A DNA stretch of 64,000 bases from Rhizopus sp. PT2906 (taxonomy: Eukaryota; Mucoromycota; Mucoromycetes; Mucorales; Rhizopodaceae), in assembly GCA_025529335.1 (NCBI GenBank), contig JAMYHX010000098.1:1-64000 (forward strand). Direction: 5' to 3'. Made by a program: the position numbers and the translations under genes. The notes beneath the pieces were generated by a model. The model saw only the letters and a program-made list of their open reading frames with translations, searched no databases and was not told the origin of the DNA. This document shows positions 36,561 to 48,499 of this stretch, in pieces (the first letter of the stretch is position 1; each line of letters starts with the position of its first letter).

Positions 36561-37507
36561 ATGGCATATAATAATCAATACGGATACGGTAATCAAGGAG
36601 GCTATCAATATCAGCAAGGTGGATATCAAAATTACCCTCCACCTGGTACACCTCAACAGCAACAACAAGGTTATGGAGCCTATGGTAGACCTCCTATGAG
36701 TCAAGGTGGATACCCACCTCAACAAAACTATGGTAAATATATGATCATGTATCTACTTTATGAACAGATGACTAAACTCACCTCTAGGCCGTCCACCTGG
36801 ACCACCTGGCTGTCCACCTGGTGCTGACCCACAATTATGGAGCTGGTTTACAGCTGTGGACACAGATCATTCGGGTCAACTATCGGTAGATGAACTTCAA
36901 CGCGCTTTAGTGAATGGAGATTGGAGTCCTTTTAATATTGAGACAGTTCGTACAATGGTCAACATGTTTGATAAAGGTAAACGCATAGCAGCTCTATATA
37001 GACTAGTTTAACGGCTAAATGGCAAATAAAGATAATAGTGGCACGATAGACTTTAATGAATTTGCTGGATTATGGAGATATATCGAAGACTGGAAGAAAT
37101 GCTTCCAAACTTTTGATCGAGACAACTCGGGAAATATTGATCAAGCTGAAATGAGCATGGCATTAAAGACATTCGGTTACAACTTATCAGATCGATTCAT
37201 AAGTGTTTTAGTGCAGAAATTTGATAAATACGGTAAGCGGGAGATGCTATCTTTTTGGTTATAGACTTGGTATGTACTGACCTCCTTAGGACATTCATCA
37301 GGCAAAGGAAATATTACGTTTGATAACTTTGTTCAAGCATGTGTTACAGTAAAGACATTGACAGATTCGTTCAGGCAGTTTGATACAGACAATGACGGTT
37401 GGATTCAAATTAACTATGAACAGGTAAAAGAGAGAGAAAGAAGTAAACGAGGACAATACTCATACTTTATTTAGTTCTTGGAGTTGGTTATCCGTCAACG
37501 ATCTTGA
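36561..37507 (+). CDS. Penta-EF-hand calcium-binding protein, copy 2
   Basis: Exons 36561..36732, 36788..36976, 37032..37232, 37290..37423 and 37475..37507 join in phase: 242 residues. The N-terminus is longer and richer in Gly/Tyr/Gln/Pro (GYGNQGGYQYQQGGYQ), like the hydrophobic PEF1/sorcin extensions. EF loops DTDHSGQLSVDE, DKDNSGTIDFNE and DRDNSGNIDQAE are complete; DKYGHSSGKGNITFDN and DTDNDGWIQINY follow. Shared strings with copy 1 (ALVNGDWSPFNIETVR, ITFDNFVQACVT) and matching intron phases show a tandem duplication. Copy 2 has one extra intron in the second EF loop. The last hand keeps DTDNDG here but not in copy 1. Confidence 0.93.
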
Positions 37508-38557
37508 TCTTTTTTTTTTCTATACTAATAATAAATAGCGTGGTTGCATAAGAGAAAAAAAAAAAACTCATTGTTTGTTCTACTAAACACAGAGTATCTT
37601 CGATACGAGGCTGAGCACTTTGGCAGCACTTGACAGCGTATCATGAAATAGCGTATGACGTTTTTATAAGCATCTTGATCACAATCCTTGTAGTATTTCT
37701 CTTTTATGTTGATGATATTTGTAAAAATGACAAAGAGGACAAGTTGAGAGCTTTCAAAGAACAGGGATTAGCCATATTTATAAAAAGCTGCTTCCCCCAA
37801 AAGTGATATCATTGTTCTTGTAATTTGAAGTGAAAGCTAACAAACTCGGGATTGTTATAACCCTTTTATGGTTCAGTATAATTCATTAACAAAGATTGTC
37901 ATCATGCAGAATATACAAGAGAAATGGTCTTGTTAAATACCAAAATCCCTTTATGATAATGTTGCAGCAGCCAAACATGAATTTGAAGCGGCGTTAAGCA
38001 AAATTACAAGTCATCAAGATGGAAAAAATTTTTTTGATTCAAAAAAGGTATAAAATCAAGTGTTTGCTTTCTTTTCCCTTTTTTTTTTTTTCTTTATCAA
38101 AAAGAATCTTTAAGAATGCAGCCACGATGGAACGCCTTGTCATTTATGGCCCCGGTGTTTCGTTGCCAGGGATCTTTTGATCTCTACGCATTCAAGAGGG
38201 AAACGTCTTCCTTACATCCTTCGGGATGGAAGCGATGCTTCTTTTGTCATTAATTTGATATGTGGAGGTTTCGTGCCGACTGGGGACAAAATTACCAATA
38301 CTTATTTTTAACTTGTAAATGAAAAATATACATCATCATTACCTGAGAATATGGTTGAACAAGGTTTATCCTGTAAAGAACTCTTATATTCTGGAGAAAA
38401 AAATGTTGGGGCAAAGCAGTGTGTTTGTTAATATCATCAAAGGGACATATTAAAGAAATCCATCGAAATAACATCATTCGTTAAAGTAACGCTAAAAGAC
38501 ATTGATGACAATTTGATTCGTCTATAAATGTTTACAATCATTTTATTTCATAATTAA
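37508..38557. other. Intergenic, 1 kb, with a possible coding remnant at 38100-38290
   Basis: Between copy 2 and the carrier gene. On the plus strand about 38110-38245 an open stretch reads MAPVFRCQGSFDLYAFKR, and after a stop a piece with WRFRADWGQNYQY follows in a nearby frame. Another open piece (KHEFEAALSKITSHQDGKNF) lies at 37970-38048. These look like protein-coding debris, but I cannot assign a family. Confidence 0.3.
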
Positions 38558-39577
38558 TTACACGCCAAGTTTGGCCTTCATTTTTAATTTGTATGAATGA
38601 TAGAACACAAGGGTGAGATAGGTTGCTACGTAATCCTTAATCATATACATGATGCCTTGATTAAAGAATCCTTTAATGAGCTGTGCCTTCATGCCTTTAT
38701 ACAATCCAATCATTCCATCCTTTTCAACCACTTCCTTTAATGTCTCCACCATGCCTTTTGTCTTGACTCTTTCGTCTTTGCTCTTCTCTCTGTCATTTTT
38801 ACCGCTTACCATTCGTGTACGTAAAAAGATAAAGGGATAAGTGATCATGGTTGCAATACTTTTTGATAGGGCAGAGAACAAGAAGACTTCAAAAGAAGAT
38901 AGACTTGACTTTTTGTTGGTTTGCAGGTAAAACGCTTTTAGTTTTTCAAAGACAAAGTACGTAATGGACGGGTTGGAAACCAAAACCATCGAGGCACGAT
39001 ATCCCGTCCAAAAGCCGGTGATGCCTTTCTGATCAAACACAGACATGGCTGTTGACCTAAAACCTCCGTTTCCACCATTGGTCTGAAGTCGAGTCGTCAC
39101 ATTGGATACAGGTGTTGTAAAGAATCGAGAAATTAGAGCAGCCTCAGCCCCCAAGAAGAGTTCTTGAGCTGTATTTAACTGAGCAGTTGGTTTACCCATA
39201 CGCGTATTTAGTTTTTCCTGAACATTCCTTAATGCGGTATAACAGTAGAAATAAATAAAACTTGATAGGACGGTAGCAAGCGTGTCTGATCCTAATCCAG
39301 CATAGAGCCCCTTGATGCCACCTTCTTTTTGATAAATTGACTTTATGGTAGAAAGTATGCCTTCATTCTCTTCTTTGTCTTGTTTTAACTGTAATCGAGT
39401 GGTTGAACTGAATTTCGCAAAATAAGGATATATGATTCATGACAGATGATGATTGACTTACATATCAAGTGGATATATGAATAAATTCGCAATGGTAGAC
39501 CCTACAGCACCGGATACAGCATGGCCTAATGGAGGCAATTTATACTCTTCAAAGCTTACAATCTTTTTTTCCTCCAT
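38558..39577 (-). CDS. Peroxisomal adenine-nucleotide-type mitochondrial-carrier-family protein (PMP47/ANT1-like)
   Basis: Exons 39577..39462 and 39407..38558 join in phase: 321 residues. Three carrier repeats are present. The signatures are modified: YPLDISTTRLQ, TPVSNVTTRLQ and YPFIFLRTRM, each keeping Pro at the helix kink. The first two have Thr/Thr-Arg-Leu-Gln where most mitochondrial carriers have Lys-Thr-Arg. This pattern plus FWTGYRASMVLVSNPSITYF is typical of the PMP47/ANT1/SLC25A17 group, which exchanges ATP/AMP or cofactors across the peroxisomal membrane for fatty-acid activation. Assignment to this group is by motif, not alignment. Confidence 0.88.
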
Positions 39578-40172
39578 AAAAAAAAGACACAGAAGGAAAG
39601 AAGGCAAAAAATATAAAATTGAAAAAACAAGCAAAAAAAAAAATTTATCTAATCATCACATGCGACTGTATGACGTGAAATTACAATAATCTTGGGATAA
39701 TGACAAGGTATTTCCTTCTCTTTACCTGATACAATACAAAGTTTAACTCTATGCTGACCTATCTCTGGCGAGATCTTTGAATGATTGGTATAATTCCTTG
39801 ATGTAAGCATGGTACAGTTGACATACTCAGTTAGGGACAATGACATATTCGTTTTAGAATAGCTTGTGTCCCAGGATCAACCATCACTGCCATCCGAATT
39901 GGATGCTTGGTATTCCCACAAGATAACTAATTATGATGTGCCAACGTGATGAAAAAGGATTCCTGCAACTTAATTCTAAGGGCACTGAAAAGATCTATAT
40001 TGTCAATAAGAAAAAAAAAAAAACCAAGCTAATGAAAATCGAGAAGCTAGGATAATCATGAATCTTCATGCATCTTCCTATGGTGATATTTATATTACTT
40101 TATGCGTGCAGCTCTTCCCTGATTTAGAGTATGGAGAGGAGGAGAGATTGTTGTTGAAAAACATATTCATAG
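39578..40172. other. Intergenic, 0.6 kb
   Basis: AT-rich promoter region of the carrier gene and 3' flank of the SH3 gene. No gene recognised; the open frame at 39649..39846 minus lacks family features. Confidence 0.4.
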
Positions 40173-41894
40173 TCAAGAAGGAGTAGAAATATTTTGTTTT
40201 ATTGACATTGCAGGTAACTCGGATCCCAATACGTCAGAAGGAAAGACTAGTGATTTGCTGTTGCTGTTGTTGCTTTTGTTGTTGTTCTGAGTAACCGTTG
40301 CTGTGCTACTAAAGTTATGTAATATAAATTGCTTCTCTTCGTCATTGCCAAGTTCTTTCAGCACCTGTGCTAGTATCAATTCACTATTCAACAGGGTATC
40401 TATCTAGTATATCAGCAATACAATCCTATTGGTAGCCTTCTCCGTCATATACCTCGATTCTTTGTATGTAATAGTAATCTGTATGAATGTGATTCATGTG
40501 GTACAATATGAAATTTTTCAAATGCAACTTGTGTTAACTGGGCTATTGTAATCGTATCATGAACAGCTACCACCTTGTCAATCCTTTCTGCTACCGATGC
40601 CGCCTTCTTTTTCTTTTTCATTAACCATGATTGAAAGAAGGCATTTCCTTTATCAGATGCAGCCTTTTGAGCCAATAGGGACAATTTGATGTGAACAAGT
40701 CCGCCTTCGTTCATTCGCTTAATACGTTTATGCAGCAAAAACTGTACATCATGCTGTCTCTTTTTCTTCTTTTTCAAGGTACCAGACAACTTGAACTGCT
40801 CAGAAAGGCTTGGCATGGGTGTAGTAAGGTGTGCATTCAGTGATTCGTAGATACTGTATGGTTTGTCTTCAGGCTCCAGCGTGATTTCATCACCATCTCT
40901 ATTTCGAATGGATAAATAGTACTCAACACTACTACTGCTACGTTTGTGGTGTTTGTCAATCTGTGGTATGTGAAACTTTTCCATTGCTTTCGAGAGAAGT
41001 TCAGACGTATTCATGTTTTCTGTCACGCGTATTGAATGATAGGATGCTCCAACGTTCAATTTACCAGCATAGACTCGAAGTACTTTAGAAGACACGCTGG
41101 CATCCTCTATTGACGTACGCTCTGTTTCATTTTCCTTGACCTCTTCCTCTTCTACATCAGGCTGTCCTTCTTTCTCTTCCTCACTTTCGGCATCATCAAC
41201 ATTATCAATCAGTTCCTCATTCCACTCTTCATATGTCGTTTCTTCATTTTCATCATCTGCCAAGATGATCTCAAGCTGGACTTTGACGGATGGTGAGAGC
41301 ACAACCTTTTTTTGTCTTGATCTTGTCTGTTTTGTGTTGCATTTAATATAATGAGCTGCATGGCCTAATGATGTGATCTACAATTTCCCCATAAGCCAAA
41401 AAATGGTTAGATTAAGATAAACAAACAACTCATCATCTTTGTCCTACCTCCACGTTTCGATGTTTATTTAGCCTTGCCAATCTCTCAAAGGGCGTTTCGA
41501 TATTTTCAGCAGGAATGTATCCAACTTCAGATGTCTTCAAATCTTTAATCAACCACCAGTATGAGTTGGAATCGTCTAGTAAAGTAAGTGCATCTCCCTT
41601 TTTGACAGACACTTGGCCGTCTACAGTGGCCTCAAATGTGTGAAGTGTATAGACAAGATCAAAATTGATATTTTCATCAGGTATACTAGGTGAAGATGAA
41701 AAATCAGAACCTTCTTCTTCTTCTTCTTCTTCTTCTTCTTCTTCGTCCTCTTCTTCTTCATCATTTTCTTCTATAAAACCTGGAAGCTGTTTTCGTTGTG
41801 GACTTGTGTTTTCATCTTGTAGAGCGTATGATTTAGAAGAGTATCTTTTATTAATGTCTTTAGGTGTTGTATTTATTGACAGGTTCTTGGACAT
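40173..41894 (-). CDS. SH3-domain scaffold protein with acidic tracts and a Ras-association-like region
   Basis: Exons 41894..41448, 41377..40453 and 40399..40173 join in phase: 532 residues. Residues about 45-65 are a polyglutamate run (GAA/GAG repeat DNA at 41712-41760). The SH3 domain at about 80-140 reads LVYTLHTFEATVDGQVSVKK, YWWLIKDLKTSEVGYIPAEN, then the extension ETPFERLARLNKHRNVE. A second acidic block leads to VLRVYAGKLNVGASYHSIRV and NMNTSELLSKAMEKFHI, which looks like a Ras-association/ubiquitin-like fold. The SH3 plus its ERLARLNKHRN extension recalls fungal polarity proteins (Bud14/Tea4-like); the family name is uncertain. It probably acts as an adaptor in polarised growth or MAPK signalling. 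Confidence 0.75.
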
Positions 41895-42067
41895 AACACA
41901 GTTTATTTTAGAATAGAAAAAGAGAAAAAAGAAAGAAAGAAAAAAAAAGAGGGGGAAATAAATAAATAAAATGTGTGTGCAAAGTTGATAATGAAAAATT
42001 AAAAAATGATGACGAAACGTATGAAGCTACACAAAGGATTCAGGGCAGCTTTTTTTTGTGTGTGTGA

Positions 42068-44192
42068 TTATATGGAAGAAGAACGTGAAGAAACCGAAGA
42101 ATTATTGGAGGCGATTTGAAAGTTAGAAAACATGCATTCTATATAAGGAAGTAACTTGGGTCGTATCTTTGTCATCATGATCAATTCTTGTTCATAAGGC
42201 ATAAATCGAACATGACTGTTTGGATTCTGTGAGAGTACCTTTAATAATTGTGCTGCAACAAGAGCCACGCCTTGGATGTCTGAGTTGTCGGTATAATTAC
42301 TGTTGAGGAGATGAGAGTGTTGGACGTGATCTGTTAGTTCGCCTCTGTCTCTGAACAGGTGATCGTCCTTGCAGTCGCTCCACATACAACTTGTGGTTGT
42401 AGGTAAGTGATCATGAAGTATATGTGTTTGAAGGAGTTGAGCGTTATCAAAGCTTTCAGAACAGTTTGTCCACTGGCACATCAATTCTGATCCTACAATG
42501 TCTTGTAAGAAATCATTCTTTTTATCTTTCGAAAACTTACCATCCTGTAAGATATTCAGCTTGACTTGCAGACCACGAATCGTTGTGCCTTCCAGCACGG
42601 CGCTGCCTGGTTGTGATGATTCAGATCCCGTAGTAGCAATGGGAAATGCAATCTTGAGCACTGTATAAAACTCTTTCAACTTTAGCGGCTTTTCATGATC
42701 AAATCTCATTTTATACAGTAAGTATACATCGTCTAGGGATAATTCACTGTTGGATTGAGTCAACTCAAACCTGTCTTTAAGCCTATCATTACGTGTTATA
42801 TATTAGTGTGGCCCAGTTTATCAGAATGATTTTACCATCCTAAACAACGATAAGGTTCGTCTAATTGCTGATAAGATGCCAGGTTAGGCATACACGGTGA
42901 TTTTCTATGGTGCTCTTTTGGATGACCAAACATGTTGGGTGAAGGTGACGGCAGAGGAGAATAGAAGGTATCTTGGACAAGCATAGGAACAAAATACTTG
43001 GACGGCGTCATCAAGAGTGAGACCATGATGCCTATATCAGCGCCTCCGTGCAGACTAAGTAAGGACTGACTGAACGAAATGGACAGTCGACTGTATTGGT
43101 ACAGGTATTCTAGACTGACACCGATAAGCTCTTCATCATTTGCAATCAAAAATTGAGCGACTCGCTCAGCAACTTGTGTTGATGTGGGCAAGAGATAATG
43201 TAAGTTAGTGTTGGATGAGGCAAGCATGGTCAAGATACGGATAGAGCCTAATATCACCGATCTCTCAGTTGCTGTCATAAGCAAGTTGTTCAAGCACCCG
43301 ATGATAGAATCAAAAGGCCCTAATTCAACAAAGGGTGTCATGTTCTCTAGTATATCAATACAATGGCTATAGTGCGATGAGTCGGGCAAAACGAGACACT
43401 TGATCAACATCTGCTTAAAGTCTGCGTTGGTTGCTAGTATGCGTATGTTGGGTTCAACAAATGAAAAGTTGCGCATGATGTGGAGTATCTTAAGTATGGT
43501 ACATTGTGATTCAGAGTCTGAATGAGAAAACAATATGTTTTGTAAGCAAACGTCTGCCTTCTGGAGTAAGATGTCCAGCAAGATTCGGTTGTCGGATAGT
43601 AATAGCTTTTGTGGACATTCGTATGAAATGGTAACAATGTTGTTGAGCGCTAGTTCTACTTGATTCGTATTGTTGGATTGAAGTGCCAATAGTATGGCCT
43701 TTTTGGCGTTGTCGTCAAACTCAGTGCCTATGAAAATGAGCTTCATTTTGATTCAGGGGGAATTTAATACTGATTACCTGTTACACAATCTCTACTATCT
43801 GATCCTAACGAATGAATATGATCTATAGGTTGAATAAGGTGATGTAGTTCTGATACGGCGCATTTATGAACTTCATCTGCTTTAATCATATTGTATGGTA
43901 AAATGTGTGTATTGACTATGCTGGGTTGATTTGGTAAAATGGGCGTTTCTCTTATCTTACCTAAATCAATCATGAGTTTGTAATTTATTTAGGATGGAAG
44001 CTTACTTACAATTCGTTGTTGTATGTTGATGTTTACATTTCTTATATGTCTTTCCAGCTAATGTAGATGCTTTATGAGCTTCAGGTCCCTTGAGTTCTTC
44101 AGGTGGAACCCATTCTTTACACCAAATGTGTTCTTCTTCCCATCCTAACTGTAATCCGTTTCAACAATGAATACCGCATTTAGTATATATGC

Positions 44193-44224
<32 letters not shown>

Positions 44225-44625
44225 GTTTATTTACCAAATTTCTAATGTATAATCCCTTAAGGATATAAGCAGAGTTGGTGCAAGTTGCTGGTAAATCAAA
44301 TCCATCGCCTATCTGCTTCCAGCTGCGTTTTTTGGTTACCTGAATAAGAAGTGAGTAAATTGGATATGAAGCCTATAAATGTCTTTTTTTTTTACTTGTT
44401 CAAAGCCACCTGCAGCAATAACATCCTTAAATAGCTTATGTAAATCGATTTTTTTGCCTCCCAGCACTGGTTCAGAAAGTAGTGTTGTTCTATAATTGAC
44501 ATTTAGTAAACATACAAAATAATGTGTCTTGTTTACCCTTTTCTGGCATGAAATGCTTTTAGTTGTTCAATAAAATTGTTGTATTCTTTTGTTCTTTCAA
44601 TCGTGTCAATAACGACTTTTGACAT
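42068..44625 (-). CDS. RSC9/ARID2-like chromatin-remodelling subunit (ARID plus C2H2 region)
   Basis: Exons 44625..44537, 44489..44396, 44339..44235, 44148..44010, 43960..43778, 43727..42836 and 42782..42068 join in phase: 738 residues. The ARID domain is at residues 10-105: EYNNFIEQLKAFHARKGTT, KKIDLHKLFKDVIAAGGFEQ, KKRSWKQIGDGFDLPATCTN, LKGLYIRNL. The middle is an armadillo-like helical region. The C-terminus has an RFX-like winged-helix segment (DDVYLLYKMRF) and two C2H2-type fingers (LMCQWTNCSESF...HILHDH and CMWSDCKDD...HVQHSH). This matches fungal Rsc9 and animal ARID2/BAF200, DNA-contacting subunits of the RSC/PBAF nucleosome remodeller. Confidence 0.88.
44182..44227. repeat. AT microsatellite within an RSC9-like intron
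   Basis: A near-pure (TA)n tract of about 46 bases lies inside the intron 44234..44149, making that intron longer than most here. Confidence 0.8.
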
Positions 44626-45030
44626 GTTGAATAATCAGTGTGGCCCTTTTGGTCGAAGCAAGGGTTGCAAAAAAGGGAAAAAAAAAAGGTAAATACAAAT
44701 GGGCTTAAACGGAATAGGAAATTTTACCAGTCCAGTAAGCTTCTTTTTCTCTTTTTTAAAGTGATTCATGGATCAAAATATACTTTGTTGTTTCAATTAA
44801 TGATGAATCTATGGTTGAGCTTTTAACCCAAGGACCTCTTTTTTTCTTTTTGTACAGAGTGATTTGCACGGCTCCCTTTTTTTGTATAGTCAAACAGTAG
44901 TCACGTGAGGACTTGATTCTTTTGAGAACTTGAGACTAAGTAGGTAAAGAGCATACATTTAAACAGATTTTTATTTATAAATAATTAAAACCTCTAATGG
45001 GCGCACGATTGTAATATTAGGTAAAGAGCA
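44626..45030. other. Intergenic, left flank of a MITE
   Basis: Contains a 17-base direct repeat: TAGGTAAAGAGCATACA at 44941-44957 occurs again at 45018-45034, where it runs into the MITE end. No gene recognised. Confidence 0.5.
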
Positions 45031-45381
45031 TACACTTTATTCACAAATTATTCGCACACTGATAAAAAAAAATGATAATTTCAGACAGCAAATGAGACAA
45101 AAAATCTTAGGGCTAGCTGGGGAATAGCTGGTCTTACTTTTTGGTCCAAAGAAGAAGAAGAATAGAAAAATAAGGTAGCCAAGACCAGGCTATTTAAACA
45201 GAGTCTCTAACAACTATTTCAATAACATGTTATTCATAAGTGATGACCACATTTATCTTTTCTCAAAAATATCTATTTTATGTATTAATTGTTGTCTTTT
45301 TTAAATAATAAAAAAGACATAAAATGTTTAATTGTTATTGATCTTGTAATGTGTGCGAATAATTTCTGAAAAAGGTGTGTA
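45031..45381. mobile_element. 351-bp MITE with about 30-bp terminal inverted repeats and TA target duplication
   Basis: The left end (45031-45060) reads TACACTTTATTCACAAATTA then TTCGCACAC. The right end (45351-45381), reverse-complemented, reads TACACACCTTTTTCAGAAAT then TATTCGCACAC. About 24 of 30 positions match, with the inner AAATTATTCGCACAC identical. Both ends begin with TA, the target duplication of Tc1/mariner insertions. The interior has no transposase. It is a non-autonomous element presumably mobilised by a mariner-type transposase. The Tc1 relic at 50.6-51.2 kb is not obviously its partner because its ends are not defined. Confidence 0.72.
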
Positions 45382-46715
45382 TAAACAGTTAAACTATTTC
45401 AACTGTCACCTATGGCTACCGATGCAGTGATAATTCTGATTATTTGGGAATGATTTGCTCTTTTAAAGAATCACACGTTTTGGGCAGAAACTTATGATGG
45501 TTTGCTAGTAACCTGTATGTATGTAGCAGACAAAACGATGCTGATTTATCAGATTATTCACATATAGGAGACAGTAGCTTGATCTACAGTGGAAGTTCGA
45601 ATTTTATTGTTCTTGAGTACTATGCACATATACAAGAAGATTTGATCTTATACCAAGGATGCTATATCTCAATTTTAAGAGGTGCATTCAACTGGCAATT
45701 ATTCGTTTAATGAACATTAGTAGGCTGAATGTGCATATTTTGTAATATACATACGATATGCTATTACCCTCACAATGACTTTATTTTGCAATAAAATATA
45801 ATAATTATACATGTCTATAAGGCTAATACCAATTGAGGGGCAATCTCAACTTTATATTTTGTAATCGTACAGACAACAGAGTGCTACCTTCCGCAGGCCA
45901 TTCCTCACACAATATTTGATTTTATGACTTTCTGTCACAAAGGACTCCAAAAAACAAGTGTATCTTTTTGTGGCTGTTATTGAAGTTCCGCACTGTGGTT
46001 GCTGTGGTAACCAATTAAAAAGCCATGTTTGAAACAATTACCTTTTTATCTGATTTAGCCGGGAACCAACATTGAAGTGCTTTAATGGGACTTGTAGTCT
46101 AATGCTTAATGACACTTTGCAAGCCAAATATTTGTACATCTAAATTGTTCATTTTTTTTTATTACAAAAAGTATACGCGGTCAATTAATTCAGTCTGCAT
46201 TTTGATATTAATAGTACATGTACACATGGTCGATGAGCGCCATTTTAGGGTTGATCCTTTCATGATAAAAAGTCGTGGTTGACGTTTGTGCCCAATGTGT
46301 TCATTGTTGTATATGTAAAAATAGTGGCTGATCAAGCCACAAAAAGAGATAAAGATGCTGACTCTACTGTGATCAGATAAGTCTAACCAAACAAAGCATT
46401 TTCTTTGTTCATAAATCAAAACTTATTGTTTGCGCTTATCCTGTCCCCCCCTTCTTTCCCAAAGAATAATCGCGTGGTGTTTCTGCTGAGTTTATGACTA
46501 TGATTTCTATCCAATTGATGAACCATACTTATTCAATCTCCATTCCAATAAACCAATGTGTGATTGTCGTAGTGCCTGTGCTACAAATAGTAAAAAGTTT
46601 ATTAAATGAGAAAAAGAGAAAAAGCATGCTTTAATATACAATAAAGTAAAAAGGGAGAAAGAAGAGGGAGTAAAGAGAAGGGGGGTGAAATGTACAAAGG
46701 GAAGTTGATGTTTGA
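45382..46715. other. Intergenic, 1.3 kb, right of the MITE
   Basis: AT-rich with scattered short open frames on both strands (for example 45852..46037 minus with several Cys). These may be decayed element sequence, but none is recognisable. Confidence 0.35.
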
Positions 46716-47415
46716 CTAGTTTAGTAAATTATGGATTTGCATGACATGACATGGTTCGTTTGCTGGTTTATTATAAGTTGATTTAGTGTTTTCCTTTGGC
46801 ATCGATATTGACACGGGGGTATCGGGTAAGCAAGGTGATGAAGGTGATGATACAGGTCTTTTACGCATTGAAGCTGATGCACCTCTTGCAAATGCACCAT
46901 TTTTAAACTTTTCCATATAGGTCGGATCTATTGTCCAATATCCACCTTTTCCTTTATGTTCATCTAATTCATCTTTGGGTACTTTTTTAAAACATCGATT
47001 TAATGATAAATTATGTCGAATCGTATTCTATACATAATTAGGCCATCTATCGATATGTATCTTAAAGGTTTACCTGCCAGCCAGTGTCGTCAGCATTATA
47101 TAAGGCTGGATACTTGTTTATGATCCAGTTATAGATATCGCGTAGTGTCATTCTTTCATTTTCACTTGCTAAAATAGCTTGAGCGATAAGCGAAGAATAA
47201 GAAAATGGTGGTCTCCGTCTCTTTCTTGGAGGTTTTGGTTGATTAGGTGCCATAGGAATGAAGGATTCTGAGACTATGTGTTGGTGTAATTGCTCTCCTT
47301 GCGCTTCTGATCTATATTGCTTAACAGAGGCAATTAAAGTAGGTTTCCTCATTAAAACTGGTATGGGTGGTAAATAATTTGTCATATCTCTTTCGTCCTC
47401 TTGCAAGGAAGACAT
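46716..47415 (-). CDS. Forkhead-box transcription factor
   Basis: Exons 47415..47074 and 47027..46716 join in phase: 217 residues. I start at the ATG at 47415; upstream codons in frame lack an ATG. The winged-helix domain spans residues about 62-150: RRPPFSYSSLIAQAILASEN, MTLRDIYNWIINKYPALYN, then across the splice TGWQNTIRHNLSLNRCFKKV (helix 3 with the recognition NTIRHNLSLN) and GKGGYWTIDPTYMEKFKNGA. The flanks are short and basic or Ser/Pro-rich. The protein is small for a fungal forkhead factor and has no FHA domain, unlike Fkh1/2. Animal FoxJ/FoxK-like naming would be speculative. Likely a nuclear regulator; targets unknown. Confidence 0.92.
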
Positions 47416-48499
47416 ATAGGAAAAAAAGGAAATAAATGAAATAAATATGTTAGGTTCTAATAAGGACGATGATATTGACTCCGACAACCTTGTTTTTATT
47501 TTTTACACACCAAATAAAGCATGAATTATATAACAGTTAAATATACTTAAGAAAGAGGGAAATGGGGAGGGGACACTCTTTGATAGGATGAAATAAGAAT
47601 ATGTATTTCAGCTCATTTATTGATTTTACTATCTTGACTTTCTCATAAAAGGAGAAATACATAAAATAACAAACAAACACAAAGAAATAAACTTGGCTGC
47701 TCCCTAAAAAAGTAAACAAATCACACAGAAAAGGGAACTAACTTTTATCGTAATCGTGCCTTGTATATATTTAGAGTTTATTTATAAACTTTTACTGCAC
47801 CATGGCTCGATCTTATCTTCTCTCTTTCTTTATCTTCATTTCACTCCATGTCCGCGGAAGGCTTGGCGGTTTCACAAAACACAGCTCACACGAGTTATGA
47901 GGACAATGCTGTTGTTTCCAGGCAATGATAGGTTAAACGATTATACTATCAATATAAGCTTTTGTTCGCACAGACATGCCTATAAATACACAGCGTGATT
48001 TGTCAATACTTTTTACTCGTTTTTTAAATAGTTGTCTAGAAAGACAAGGGACATACGGGTGAAGCAAAGGAGGGTTCGAGAACTCCTTTAAAATGAGGAA
48101 CTTACAAACCAAAAAATGGGCATTCCAATACTTTTTTGGTAGTTAGACGAATTTTTTTTCAAAGTATGCTCTGATCAAATCGAACATGTTCCTTATTACA
48201 TTGATATTTAATATTGAAAAAAAAAAGCAAGGAGTTTGCAGCATGTCTTACCTCCATAAAGTATATTTAGATATCTTCTTTATAATCATCATTGCCTACA
48301 AATGTATAAGTAGCTTATCAAACGATGAATAGATCTTTATTATCTTTAGTACAAAGACAACGCATAAACAAGAATAAAAGGGAAGCTTATATTTTAAATA
48401 AAAGCCTTATTTAAACATAGTCAAATAAAGAGCATAGGATAATGTGGTTTATACATTTGATTACATAAATAATAAAAAAAAATGAACGGTATATTTGAA
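47416..48499. other. Intergenic, 1.1 kb
   Basis: Promoter side of the forkhead gene and 3' side of the RING/LON gene. No gene or RNA recognised. A TTCGAG-containing palindrome-like piece near 48070 was considered as a tRNA arm and rejected. Confidence 0.4.

Noticed and set aside
48060..48090. TTCGA-containing motif resembling a tRNA T-arm.
   Set aside because: No matching acceptor, D-arm or anticodon arm could be placed around it; no tRNA was found in the window.
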